From Demequina capsici (lineage in GTDB: Bacteria > Actinomycetota > Actinomycetes > Actinomycetales > Demequinaceae), in assembly GCF_032102965.1 (NCBI RefSeq), contig NZ_CP134880.1:2728001-2792000 (forward strand): DNA of 64,000 bases, in the 5' to 3' direction. Below, one piece after another: positions 26,901 through 34,120 of the stretch. The notes beneath the pieces are model-generated. The model worked only from the letters and a program-made list of their open reading frames with translations, ran no database searches and was not told the DNA's origin. The position numbers and the translations under genes were made by a program. Within the stretch, counting starts at the first letter, position 1. The number at the start of each line of letters is the position of its first letter.

Positions 26901-27620
26901 ATGGAGAAAAATGCGATCGAGATCCACGGCCTCAGGGTCGTGCGCGGACACAAAGAGGTGCTCCACGACCTGTCGCTGACAGTGCCTCGCGGCGCCGTCG
27001 TCGGACTGCTCGGCCCGTCGGGCGGCGGCAAGTCCACGCTCATGCGCTCGATCGTGGGCGCCCAGATCGTCGCCGGCGGCGAGATCAAGATCTTCGGCCT
27101 CGACGCAGGCACCCCGCCTCTGCGCAGCCGGGTCGGCTACGTGACCCAGGCGCCGTCCGTGTACGGCGACCTCACCGTGCGCCAGAACCTCAGCTACTTC
27201 GGCGCGCTCGTGGGAGCCGACGCCGACAACGTCACGCACACCATCTCCAGCGTGGGCCTGGACGAGCAGGCCGACCAGGTGGTGAGCACCCTCTCGGGCG
27301 GCCAGCTCTCCCGCGTCTCGCTCGCCGCCGCGATCCTCGGCAGGCCCGAGCTGCTCGTGCTCGACGAACCGACGGTCGGCCTGGACCCCGCCTTGCGGGA
27401 CGACCTGTGGAAGCTCTTCCGTCGGTTCGCCGAAGGCGGCACCACGCTGCTGGTGTCCAGCCACGTCATGGATGAGGCCACCCGCTGCGACCGCCTGCTG
27501 TTCCTCCGCGAGGGCCGCATCCTCGCCGACGGCACCCTCGACGAGATCACGGCCGAAACGGGCACCGCCGACGCCGAGTCAGCCTTCCTGGTCCTCGCAC
27601 GTCGGAAGGAGGCGGCATGA
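26901..27620 (+). CDS. ABC transporter ATP-binding protein (ABC-2 exporter)
   Basis: The 239-residue ATPase has Walker A GPSGGGKST, the signature LSGGQLSR, Walker B LLVLDEPTVG and the switch histidine (VSSHVMDEA). It is of the DrrA/YhfQ type that energises two-component drug or lipid exporters. ATG 26901 follows CACAAT by 7 nt. It overlaps the permease gene by 4 bp (ATGA). Confidence 0.93.
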   Translation: MEKNAIEIHGLRVVRGHKEVLHDLSLTVPRGAVVGLLGPSGGGKSTLMRSIVGAQIVAGGEIKIFGLDAGTPPLRSRVGYVTQAPSVYGDLTVRQNLSYFGALVGADADNVTHTISSVGLDEQADQVVSTLSGGQLSRVSLAAAILGRPELLVLDEPTVGLDPALRDDLWKLFRRFAEGGTTLLVSSHVMDEATRCDRLLFLREGRILADGTLDEITAETGTADAESAFLVLARRKEAA

Positions 27621-28366
27621 ACGCCCGGCTGACCGTCGCCACCGCCAAGCGCGTGCTGCTCCAGCTGCGCGCGGACAAGCGCACCATCGCGATGATGCTG
27701 GTGCTGCCGCTGGTGCTGCTCACCCTGTTGTGGTGGCTGTTCGGCGACACGATCGACCCCACGACGCAGGCACCCATGTTCGACCCGCTGGGCGCCCGGC
27801 TCATGGGCCTGTTCCCCATGCTGCTGATGTTCATCATCACCTCCGTCGCCACGCTCAGGGAGCGCACCTCCGGCACGATGGAGCGCCTCATGGCGTCGCC
27901 GATGCGCAGGGGCGACGTGGTGCTGGGCTACGCCTTGGCGTTCGGCCTGGTCGCCGTGGTGCAGGGCACGCTGCTGGTGCTGTACTCGGTCTACGTGCTG
28001 AGCCTGGACGTGGCCGGGCCCGTGTGGGCGCTCGTGCTCATCATCGTGCTCGACGCACTGCTGGGCACCGCGCTCGGCCTGGCCGCATCGTCCCTGGCAC
28101 GTACCGAGTTCCAAGCCGTCCAGATGATGCCTGTGGTGCTGCTGCCTCAGCTGCTGATCGCCGGCCTGTTCATGGCCCGTGAGGACATGCCGACCGTCCT
28201 GTACTGGATCTCGACGGTGCTGCCGCTGAGCTACGCCATCGACGCGATCAACGACATCCTCGCGAACGATGCCTCCGCGATCTGGCCCGAGGTGCTGATC
28301 CTGCTGGGCTTCATCGCAGGCTCGCTGATCCTGGGCGTCACGACGCTGCGCCGCCGCACCGCCTGA
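27617..28366 (+). CDS. ABC-2 type transporter permease
   Basis: The 249-residue permease has six membrane helices and the ABC-2 landmarks: an N-terminal helix after RADKRTIAMM, the coupling segment RERTSGTMERLMASPMRRGD and a C-terminal LPLSYAIDAIND loop. It forms the exporter with the ATPase encoded upstream. The substrate is probably a hydrophobic drug or lipid, as the TetR neighbour suggests. A terminator follows. Confidence 0.92.
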   Translation: MNARLTVATAKRVLLQLRADKRTIAMMLVLPLVLLTLLWWLFGDTIDPTTQAPMFDPLGARLMGLFPMLLMFIITSVATLRERTSGTMERLMASPMRRGDVVLGYALAFGLVAVVQGTLLVLYSVYVLSLDVAGPVWALVLIIVLDALLGTALGLAASSLARTEFQAVQMMPVVLLPQLLIAGLFMAREDMPTVLYWISTVLPLSYAIDAINDILANDASAIWPEVLILLGFIAGSLILGVTTLRRRTA

Positions 28367-28387
28367 CGTCGTCACCCACGCACCGCC

Positions 28388-28423
28388 CGACGCCCGTCCC
28401 ACCACCCGGCGGGGCGGGCGTCG
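28388..28423 (+). terminator. Terminator of the TetR-ABC unit
   Basis: CGACGCCCGTCCC (28388-28400) pairs with GGGGCGGGCGTCG (28411-28423) with one G-T wobble around a 10-nt loop, then TCGT. It lies 22 bp after the permease stop. Confidence 0.75.
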
Positions 28424-28437
28424 TCGTACCCGCCCGC

Positions 28438-28443
28438 TAGCCT
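28438..28443 (+). promoter_or_regulatory. -10 box of leaderless proC
   Basis: TAGCCT stands 7 nt before ATG 28451. Confidence 0.5.
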
Positions 28444-28450
28444 GGACCGC

Positions 28451-29284
28451 ATGAGCGAGACGACATTCCCCCGCGTGGCCGTCCTGGGCGGCGGAGGCAC
28501 TATCGGCACCACCGTCATCGGTGCGATGCGAGGAGCGGGGTGGCCCGCCGAGCAGATCGTGGCCGCCGGTCGCAGCGAGGAACGGCTGGCACCCGTGGCA
28601 GCGCAGTTCGGCGTGGAGACCACCACGTCGGCGGCCGACGCGGTGGTCGGGGCGGACGTGGTGGTCACCTCGGTCAAGCCGCAGGACATGCGGGCGCTGC
28701 TCGCCCAGATCGCCGACGCGGTCTCCCCCGCTGCGCTGGTGCTGACGGTCGCAGCGGCGCTGCCATCGTCGTTCTACGAGGACCTGCTGACCGACGGCAC
28801 GGCCGTGGTGCGCTCGATGCCGAACACGCCTGCACGGCTGGGCAAGGGCGCCACGTCCATCTCCGCGGGCGCGTACGCCACCGAGGAGCACCTGGCGCTC
28901 GCCGAGCGGATCCTTGCCGGCACCGGCCTCGTGGTTCGCGTCGACGAGGAGCAGATCCCGGGCGTGTCCGTCGTGTCCGGGTCAGGGCCTGCGTTCTTCT
29001 ATGCCGTCGCCGAGGCGATGGCGGCAGCGGGGATGGCGAACGGCCTGGACCGTGAGCTGGCGGAGGCGCTCGCCGCTCAGACCCTGATCGGCGCAGGCGC
29101 GCTGCTCGAGCAATCCGGGGAGTCCCCTGCCGAGCTGCGCGCCAAGGTCAGCTCCAAGGGCGGCACCACGCTCGCGGCCCTCGCGGCGATGGGCGCGGCA
29201 GGCCTGCAGGACGTGATCTCGGCCGGAGCGAACGCCGCCGTCGCACGCTCCAAGGAGCTGGGCGAGGAGCTGCAGAGGGGCTGA
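28451..29284 (+). CDS. proC: Pyrroline-5-carboxylate reductase
   Basis: The 277-residue enzyme makes proline from pyrroline-5-carboxylate with NAD(P)H. It has the N-terminal Rossmann motif VAVLGGGGTIGTTVIG, the segment VVRSMPNTPARLGKG and the family signature near the C-terminus (AKVSSKGGTTLAALAAM). SGSGPAFFYAVAEAM lies in the dimerising helical domain. The promoter box fixes the start. It ends 1 bp before the stop of the convergent PIN gene. Confidence 0.96.
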   Translation: MSETTFPRVAVLGGGGTIGTTVIGAMRGAGWPAEQIVAAGRSEERLAPVAAQFGVETTTSAADAVVGADVVVTSVKPQDMRALLAQIADAVSPAALVLTVAAALPSSFYEDLLTDGTAVVRSMPNTPARLGKGATSISAGAYATEEHLALAERILAGTGLVVRVDEEQIPGVSVVSGSGPAFFYAVAEAMAAAGMANGLDRELAEALAAQTLIGAGALLEQSGESPAELRAKVSSKGGTTLAALAAMGAAGLQDVISAGANAAVARSKELGEELQRG

Positions 29285-29285
29285 G

Positions 29286-29855
29286 TCACATCATCGCGCG
29301 GAGATGCTCGGCGATGCGTTCTGCGAACTCGGGGCAGTTCGCATCCCGGAGGGCCTGAGGGAGGTCGACCTCTCCGCTCTTCTTGACGAAGTAGGCGGCC
29401 TGCTCCGAAGTCACACGCCGCACAGCCGCCGGAGCCGAGTCATCGACGAGCACGAAGAACTGGTCCGGGTGAATCGGCTCATAGGGCAGCGCCCTCTTCT
29501 CCCGTTCGCAGAGCAACTTCTTGTCGCATGCGACCAGCATGTCGAACCCACCGTCGCAGACCGCAGCGCGCACATGTCCATCACCCGGGTCGTCTTCGAG
29601 CATCCAGTCCTGGACGTCGTACTCGGAGACAACTTCATCGAGGTGAGCAACGATGCGCTCACGTATCGCTGCGATCCGCGCGCCAGGTGCGGCTGGATGC
29701 TGATCGCGGTAACGGGCGATGGTCTCAGCGATGACATCCTCGCTTGAGCCGATGGTGAACATCACGCCGCCCGACTCAATCTTGAGCAGGAACAGCCAGT
29801 CTCTCAGAATGCGCGAGAAGAGGACATTCGCGTCGACGAATACCCGCACCCCCAC
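29286..29855 (-). CDS. PIN-domain ribonuclease toxin (putative)
   Basis: The 189-residue protein has the PIN acidic quartet: Asp8 (VFVDANVLF), Glu44, Asp92 (LEDDPGDGHV) and Asp111 (LVACDKKLL). PIN toxins cut RNA and are held by a cognate antitoxin. It is longer than VapC (about 130) by a C-terminal helical extension. The start is GTG 29855, 24 bp after the HTH gene. A TAGGGT box 6 nt before this GTG could drive the toxin alone. The pair has lower G+C than its surroundings, suggesting transfer. Confidence 0.8.
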   Translation of the reverse strand: MGVRVFVDANVLFSRILRDWLFLLKIESGGVMFTIGSSEDVIAETIARYRDQHPAAPGARIAAIRERIVAHLDEVVSEYDVQDWMLEDDPGDGHVRAAVCDGGFDMLVACDKKLLCEREKRALPYEPIHPDQFFVLVDDSAPAAVRRVTSEQAAYFVKKSGEVDLPQALRDANCPEFAERIAEHLRAMM

Positions 29856-29861
29856 GCGTGA

Positions 29862-29867
29862 ACCCTA
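29862..29867 (-). promoter_or_regulatory. Possible internal -10 box of the PIN gene
   Basis: TAGGGT on the minus strand ends 6 nt before GTG 29855, inside the gap between the HTH antitoxin and the toxin. Confidence 0.35.
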
Positions 29868-29879
29868 GCGGAGCCCCAT

Positions 29880-30311
29880 CTACGAGCCAAGACCCTCTTC
29901 GAGCTCACGAAGTTCATCGAAGGCCCGCCTCTGACGCTCAAGACGTGCGCGGCGAAAGACTCGGACATCCTCGGTCTTGATGCGGGTATGCGTCCCCACC
30001 TTGTGCGCGTCAAGCTCACCGTTCTCGATCAACTTCATCAGCGTCGGGCGAGAGATCCCCAGCTGGTCAGCCGCAACCGAGGTCGAGAGCTCGTCAGGCA
30101 TGCTGCCGATAGTGAGCTGCTCGCCACGAGAAGCCGCATGAAGCACCATGTGCACCAGATCCACCAGCTCGCGAGGAACGCTGATCTCCACCAGACCTTC
30201 GGCCGCTGCCTCGGTCGGAAAATTCTTCAGAGCAAGCGCGGCTGCCTTGCTCTCGTCGTCTGTCACCGCAATCTCAGCGCGGCCATCTGCCGCGCGCAGT
30301 GTCATCGTCAT
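29880..30311 (-). CDS. Excisionase-type HTH antitoxin (putative)
   Basis: The 143-residue protein has an N-terminal beta-rich part, a middle helix segment with ISVPRELVDLVHMVLH and an excisionase/MerR-like helix-turn-helix (about 75-115: VAADQLGISRPTLMKLIENGEL, HKVGTHTRIKTEDV). It precedes the PIN gene by 24 bp, the layout of HTH-PIN toxin-antitoxin pairs, and would repress its own promoter. ATG 30311 has AAGGTGA 7 nt upstream; a second ATG at 30305 is possible. Confidence 0.78.
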   Translation of the reverse strand: MTMTLRAADGRAEIAVTDDESKAAALALKNFPTEAAAEGLVEISVPRELVDLVHMVLHAASRGEQLTIGSMPDELSTSVAADQLGISRPTLMKLIENGELDAHKVGTHTRIKTEDVRVFRRARLERQRRAFDELRELEEGLGS

Positions 30312-30328
30312 CACTGTCACCTTCTCTA

Positions 30329-30369
30329 TTGCAGATGCAAGCGTAACCACGTTTCACATGTAAGTGCAA
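30329..30369 (-). promoter_or_regulatory. Promoter and operator of the HTH-PIN pair
   Basis: On the minus strand TTGCAC (30369-30364) and TACGCT (30345-30340) are separated by 18 bp, a good sigma-70-type promoter. TTGCA-GA-TGCAA (30329-30340), a perfect inverted repeat, covers the expected transcription start and is a likely autoregulatory operator. The -35 itself contains another TTGCA half-site. Confidence 0.55.
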
Positions 30370-30396
30370 CTCTGTGGATCCCTGAACTGCGAGCGA

Positions 30397-30825
30397 TCAC
30401 CACGGCGACGGGCGGGACTCGTCTCGCGTCGCATCGTCGGGGAGGTGCGGGAGCGCGCCGCCGTCGGCGCGGATGCACAGCCACCGCAGCTCGGTGGGAC
30501 TGTCGGGCAGGCAGCGCCACGTGCGCCACACGCCCTGACCCACCCTGATGCAGGAACCCGCACGGACGTCGACCACGTCGTCATCCAGACCCATCTGCCC
30601 CTCCCCCGCCAGGAACACGTACAGCTCCTCGTCGGACGCGTGGGTGTGCCAGTAGCCGGCCTGCTCGCCCGGGACCAGGGCGTTCGCGGTCATGCCGATG
30701 AACTGCATAGGCAGCTCGTGGTCCACGACGCGCCTGCCCTCGCGCGAACGGTCCGGCACGAAGCCGCCGTAGTGGGCCCGCCAGTCGTCGAGGGCACCGA
30801 GCTCAGTCACCTGGTAGTCGCTCAT
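30397..30825 (-). CDS. Cupin-domain protein
   Basis: The 142-residue protein contains a single cupin barrel: motif 1 is GYWHTHASDEELYVFLAGEGQM with the metal-binding H-x-H...E pattern, and motif 2 is RAGSCIRVGQGVWRTWRC, where the usual histidine is less clear. Activity is unknown. ATG 30825 follows GAGACT by 6 nt. Upstream in-frame sequence up to 30948 is not supported by a start signal. Confidence 0.8.
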   Translation of the reverse strand: MSDYQVTELGALDDWRAHYGGFVPDRSREGRRVVDHELPMQFIGMTANALVPGEQAGYWHTHASDEELYVFLAGEGQMGLDDDVVDVRAGSCIRVGQGVWRTWRCLPDSPTELRWLCIRADGGALPHLPDDATRDESRPSPW

Positions 30826-30923
30826 GCCAGCAGTCTCGCACGCCGTCGGGCCGTCCTGACCCGGCGCCGCGGCGTCCCCAGACGCGCCGCGCCTGCCCGC
30901 AACTGACAGTCGGGCGCAGGCGC

Positions 30924-30952
30924 TTGACTTGGACGCCGAATCGGACAAATCT
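30924..30952 (+). promoter_or_regulatory. Promoter of the reductase gene at 31016
   Basis: TTGACT (30924-30929) is 17 bp from AAATCT (30947-30952), giving a leader of about 60 nt with a good ribosome binding site before GTG 31016. Confidence 0.5.
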
Positions 30953-31015
30953 GGACGACGGCGCGCGGCCCGGCGCGGGGCCCGTCATCATCAGCCGCTC
31001 CACGGGGGGAGAACT

Positions 31016-31963
31016 GTGGCCACTCATGTCGTCCTGGGCACCGGGTCCATCGGCGCGCCCTTGGCCAGGGAGCTCGCGTCACGAGGCCACCGCGTCGTCT
31101 CGATCAACCGCTCGGGCTCGCGCGCGGGCTTGCCGCCCGAGGCCGAGCAGCGGGTGGGCGACGTCCGCGACCCGGAGTTCCTGACGGCAGCGCTGAAGGA
31201 CGCCGACGTGGCGTATCAGCTGACGCAGCCGCCCTACCACCGCTGGCGCGAGGAGTTCCCGCCGTTGCAGGAGGCGATCCTCGACGCGGCAGCGCGCACG
31301 GGCACCCGTCTGGTGCTGGCCGACAACCTGTACTGCTTCGGGCGGCCCGACGGCCCGATCAGCGACCGTTCCCCTGAGGTGCCCGCCAGCACGAAGGGCT
31401 CGCTGCGCAAGGAGATGGCGGCCGAGGCGCTCGCCGCGCATCGCTCGGGGCAGGTGGAGGTGGCCCTCACCCGACCCTCCCACTATCTGGGTTCCGACTA
31501 CGCGCTCACCCGGGAGCTGCTCGTCGAGCCGGCGTTCGAAGGCCGACGGATGGCCGTCATCGGCCGCATGGACAGGCTTCACGCCTTCGCCTACGTGCCC
31601 GACGTGGCGCGCGCGATGGCGGACATCGGCACCTCCGACGACGCCTGGGGACGCGCATGGGTGCTCCCCGCGCTGACTCCCATGACCCAGGCCGAGCTCT
31701 GCACCAGGGTGTGGCGCACGGCAGGCAGGACGGGACAGCCGAAGGTGCTCTCCCTCCGCGGGCTCCCGATGCGGGTCGCCAGCCTCTTCTCGTCCCGGGT
31801 TCGGGAGAGCCTCGAGATGCTCTACGAGTTCGAGGCGCCGTACCTGGTGGACGCGCACGAGTTCGAGCAGCGCTTCGGGTGGACGGCCACGCCTCTTGCC
31901 GATGCCATCAGGGAGACGGTACGAGGAGTGCGGCCCGATCCGGTGATCGCCTCCACCCGTTGA
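31016..31963 (+). CDS. NAD(P)-dependent epimerase/reductase (extended SDR)
   Basis: The 315-residue protein has the dinucleotide-binding motif LGTGSIGAPLARELASRGH at its start and a Rossmann fold. It continues with VRDPEFLTAALKDADVAYQL and NLYCFGRP, and a later YLGSDY where the usual SDR Tyr-x3-Lys is not obvious. The substrate is unknown. GTG 31016 was chosen because GGGGGAG lies 5 nt upstream. It is a single-gene unit. Confidence 0.8.
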   Translation: MATHVVLGTGSIGAPLARELASRGHRVVSINRSGSRAGLPPEAEQRVGDVRDPEFLTAALKDADVAYQLTQPPYHRWREEFPPLQEAILDAAARTGTRLVLADNLYCFGRPDGPISDRSPEVPASTKGSLRKEMAAEALAAHRSGQVEVALTRPSHYLGSDYALTRELLVEPAFEGRRMAVIGRMDRLHAFAYVPDVARAMADIGTSDDAWGRAWVLPALTPMTQAELCTRVWRTAGRTGQPKVLSLRGLPMRVASLFSSRVRESLEMLYEFEAPYLVDAHEFEQRFGWTATPLADAIRETVRGVRPDPVIASTR

Positions 31964-32078
31964 TGCACAGGACGCCCGCGCCCGCGCGCCGCCAGGCCGA
32001 CGATCCGGGGGTTATCCCCCGTGCGGATCGGGGGCGCACCTCATGGCGAGCACGGCGTCCACCCGGTGGAATGGAGCC

Positions 32079-33344
32079 ATGGATAACGAGACCCCTCAGC
32101 GGCCGTGGATCGTGCAGCGCGCCGTGCAGACCGGCAAGGACGTCGCCTACCTGCTGACCGCGTTCCCGATCGCGACGGCGTCGTTCGTCGTCGCGGTCAC
32201 GCTCGCGACGACGAGCGCGAGCCTCGTCATCATCTGGGTGGGCGTGCCGCTGGGAGTCGCGACGCTGTGGACGATGCGTGGATTCGCCGCGTTCGAGCGC
32301 GTGCGTCTGCGCCTGGTGCGGCCCGAGCGGATCGAGGGCGTCTACACCGTCGCACCCGCCGGAAGCTCCGGCATGCGCCGCCTGCTGCACGTGTTCGCCG
32401 TCCCGCAGCTGTGGAAGGACCTGGTGCACGCCGTGGTCGCGCTGCCGCTGGCCACCTTCACGTGGAGCGTCACCGTCAGCTGGGTGGCGATGGCGCTCGG
32501 CGGCGTGTCCGCCTGGATCTGGGAGCCGTTCCTTCCGCCGGAGGGTGTGCACCCCACCGAGGGCTTCCTGTACTGGATCAACACCACGGTGGCGCACGTC
32601 GCGCTGGGCGTGATCGCGCTCGCCACGCTGCCGTGGGTGGCGCGAGGCCTGGCGCTCGCGCACTGGTGGCTCGGCCGGGGGCTCCTCGGCACGTCGGACG
32701 AGGCGCGGCTGCGTGCGGAGGTGGAGCGGCTCGAATCGCAGCGGGGCGCGGCCGCCTCCGCCGAGAGCACGTCGCTGCGACGGATCGAACGCGACCTGCA
32801 CGACGGGCCGCAGCAGCGGCTGGTGCGGCTCCAGATGGATGCGGCTGCCGCCGAGAGGGCCCTTGACGCGGACCCGGAGCGCGCCCGCGAGCTGCTGGCG
32901 GCGGTGCGCGAGCAGAGCCAGGAGACCCTCGCGGAGATCCGCGCGCTGACCAGGGGCTTCGCTCCGCCGCTGCTCGCGGAAAGGGGCCTCGCTGCGGCAG
33001 TGAGGTCGCTCGCGGAGCGATGCCCCGTGCCGGTGACGGTCTCCGTCACGGCGGCCGCACCGCTGGGGGTCGCCACGGAGACGGCCGCGTACTTCGTGGT
33101 CTCAGAAGCGTTGGCGAACGTGGCGAAGCACGCGGGAGCGCGGGCCGCCGCCGTCGACATCTCCGACTCGCTGGGCACCCTGCGCGTGACCGTGCAGGAT
33201 GACGGCCGGGGTGGGGCGAGCGTCGCGAAGGGCCACGGCCTTGCAGGCCTGGAGGACCGCCTCGCGGGCGCCGGCGGTACGCTCACCGTGACCGACGCGG
33301 ACGGCGGGGGGACCGTCGTCACCGCCACGCTGCCGGTCGGATAG
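32079..33344 (+). CDS. NarL-class sensor histidine kinase
   Basis: The 421-residue kinase has four membrane helices in an N-terminal sensor domain (about 25-200, with paired helices as in the actinobacterial 'sensor' family), a HisKA_3 dimerisation helix with phospho-accepting His241 (ERDLHDGPQQR) and an HATPase with N-box EALANVAKHA and G-box DDGRGG, GHGLAGLEDRL. It pairs with the response regulator 7 bp downstream. ATG 32079 was chosen over ATG 32043; neither has a strong signal. The stimulus is unknown. Confidence 0.92.
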   Translation: MDNETPQRPWIVQRAVQTGKDVAYLLTAFPIATASFVVAVTLATTSASLVIIWVGVPLGVATLWTMRGFAAFERVRLRLVRPERIEGVYTVAPAGSSGMRRLLHVFAVPQLWKDLVHAVVALPLATFTWSVTVSWVAMALGGVSAWIWEPFLPPEGVHPTEGFLYWINTTVAHVALGVIALATLPWVARGLALAHWWLGRGLLGTSDEARLRAEVERLESQRGAAASAESTSLRRIERDLHDGPQQRLVRLQMDAAAAERALDADPERARELLAAVREQSQETLAEIRALTRGFAPPLLAERGLAAAVRSLAERCPVPVTVSVTAAAPLGVATETAAYFVVSEALANVAKHAGARAAAVDISDSLGTLRVTVQDDGRGGASVAKGHGLAGLEDRLAGAGGTLTVTDADGGGTVVTATLPVG

Positions 33345-33351
33345 GGGCCGC

Positions 33352-34008
33352 ATGCGCATCGTCCTGGCCGACGACTCGGCGCTCGTGCGCGAGGGGCTGG
33401 TGCGCCTCATCGCGGAGCTGGGCCACGAGGTGGTCGCTGCTGTCGGCTCGGCCACCGAGCTGCTGGCGGCGGTCCGGGAGCAGGGGCGGCCCGATGTGGT
33501 CGTGTCGGACATCCGCATGCCGCCGCGCGGCGCGGACGACGGCCTGGTCGCCTGCCTCGAGCTCCGGCGCGAGCTTCCCGGCCTCCCGTGCGTGCTGTTG
33601 TCGCAGCACATGGAGCGCGCCTACGCGGAGGAGCTGCTGGCTGATGGACGCGGTGGCGTGGGCTACCTGCTGAAGGACCGGGTGACGGACATCGCGGCGT
33701 TCGGGCGCGCGATCGAGTCGGTGGCTGCGGGCGGGACGGTGCTGGATCCCGAGCTCGCCGCAGCGCTGGTGAGCCGCCATCGCGATCCGCTCGAGTCCCT
33801 CACGCCCCGTGAGCGCGAGGTGCTGACGCTGATGACCGAGGGCCGATCGAACGCGGGAATCCAGGAGACGCTGGTGCTGAGCGCGGGTGCGGTGGAGAAG
33901 CACGTGACGTCGATCTTCGCGAAGCTGGGGCTGGTGGCGACGCCCGACGACCATCGGCGCGTGCTCGCGGTGCTCACCTCGCTCGGCGCGAGGCGCCCGT
34001 CCGCGTGA
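33352..34008 (+). CDS. NarL/FixJ-family response regulator
   Basis: The 218-residue regulator has a receiver domain with acidic pair Asp7-Asp8, phosphorylation site Asp53 (VVVSDIRMPP) and a conserved lysine in YLLKDRV. It ends in a LuxR helix-turn-helix (LTPREREVLTLMTEGRSNAGIQ). It starts 7 bp after its kinase and is certainly its partner. A small GCCAGG/CCTGGC hairpin lies at 34025-34041. Confidence 0.95.
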   Translation: MRIVLADDSALVREGLVRLIAELGHEVVAAVGSATELLAAVREQGRPDVVVSDIRMPPRGADDGLVACLELRRELPGLPCVLLSQHMERAYAEELLADGRGGVGYLLKDRVTDIAAFGRAIESVAAGGTVLDPELAAALVSRHRDPLESLTPREREVLTLMTEGRSNAGIQETLVLSAGAVEKHVTSIFAKLGLVATPDDHRRVLAVLTSLGARRPSA

Positions 34009-34068
34009 ATACTGGGTGGTGAGGGCCAGGAGTCCCCTGGCGCGTCGTCCGCGCCGCCGCTACCCTCG

Positions 34069-34088
34069 ATACCCACTGGGGTATACCC
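34069..34088. promoter_or_regulatory. CsoR-like inverted repeat upstream of the GNAT-AAA gene
   Basis: ATACCC-ACTG-GGGTAT (34069-34084) overlaps a perfect 10-bp palindrome GGGTATACCC (34079-34088). ATACCC-N4-GGGTAT resembles operators of CsoR/FrmR-family metal or persulfide sensors. No such regulator lies in this window. It may also overlap the promoter, since TATACC is -10-like. Confidence 0.35.
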
Positions 34089-34120
34089 GGTGAGCACATC
34101 GACGTGCAGAGGAGGACGAC

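Noticed and set aside
29286..30311. Naming the PIN pair vapBC
   Set aside because: The toxin is longer than VapC and the antitoxin is excisionase-like, not VapB-like, so only a general PIN/HTH call is made.
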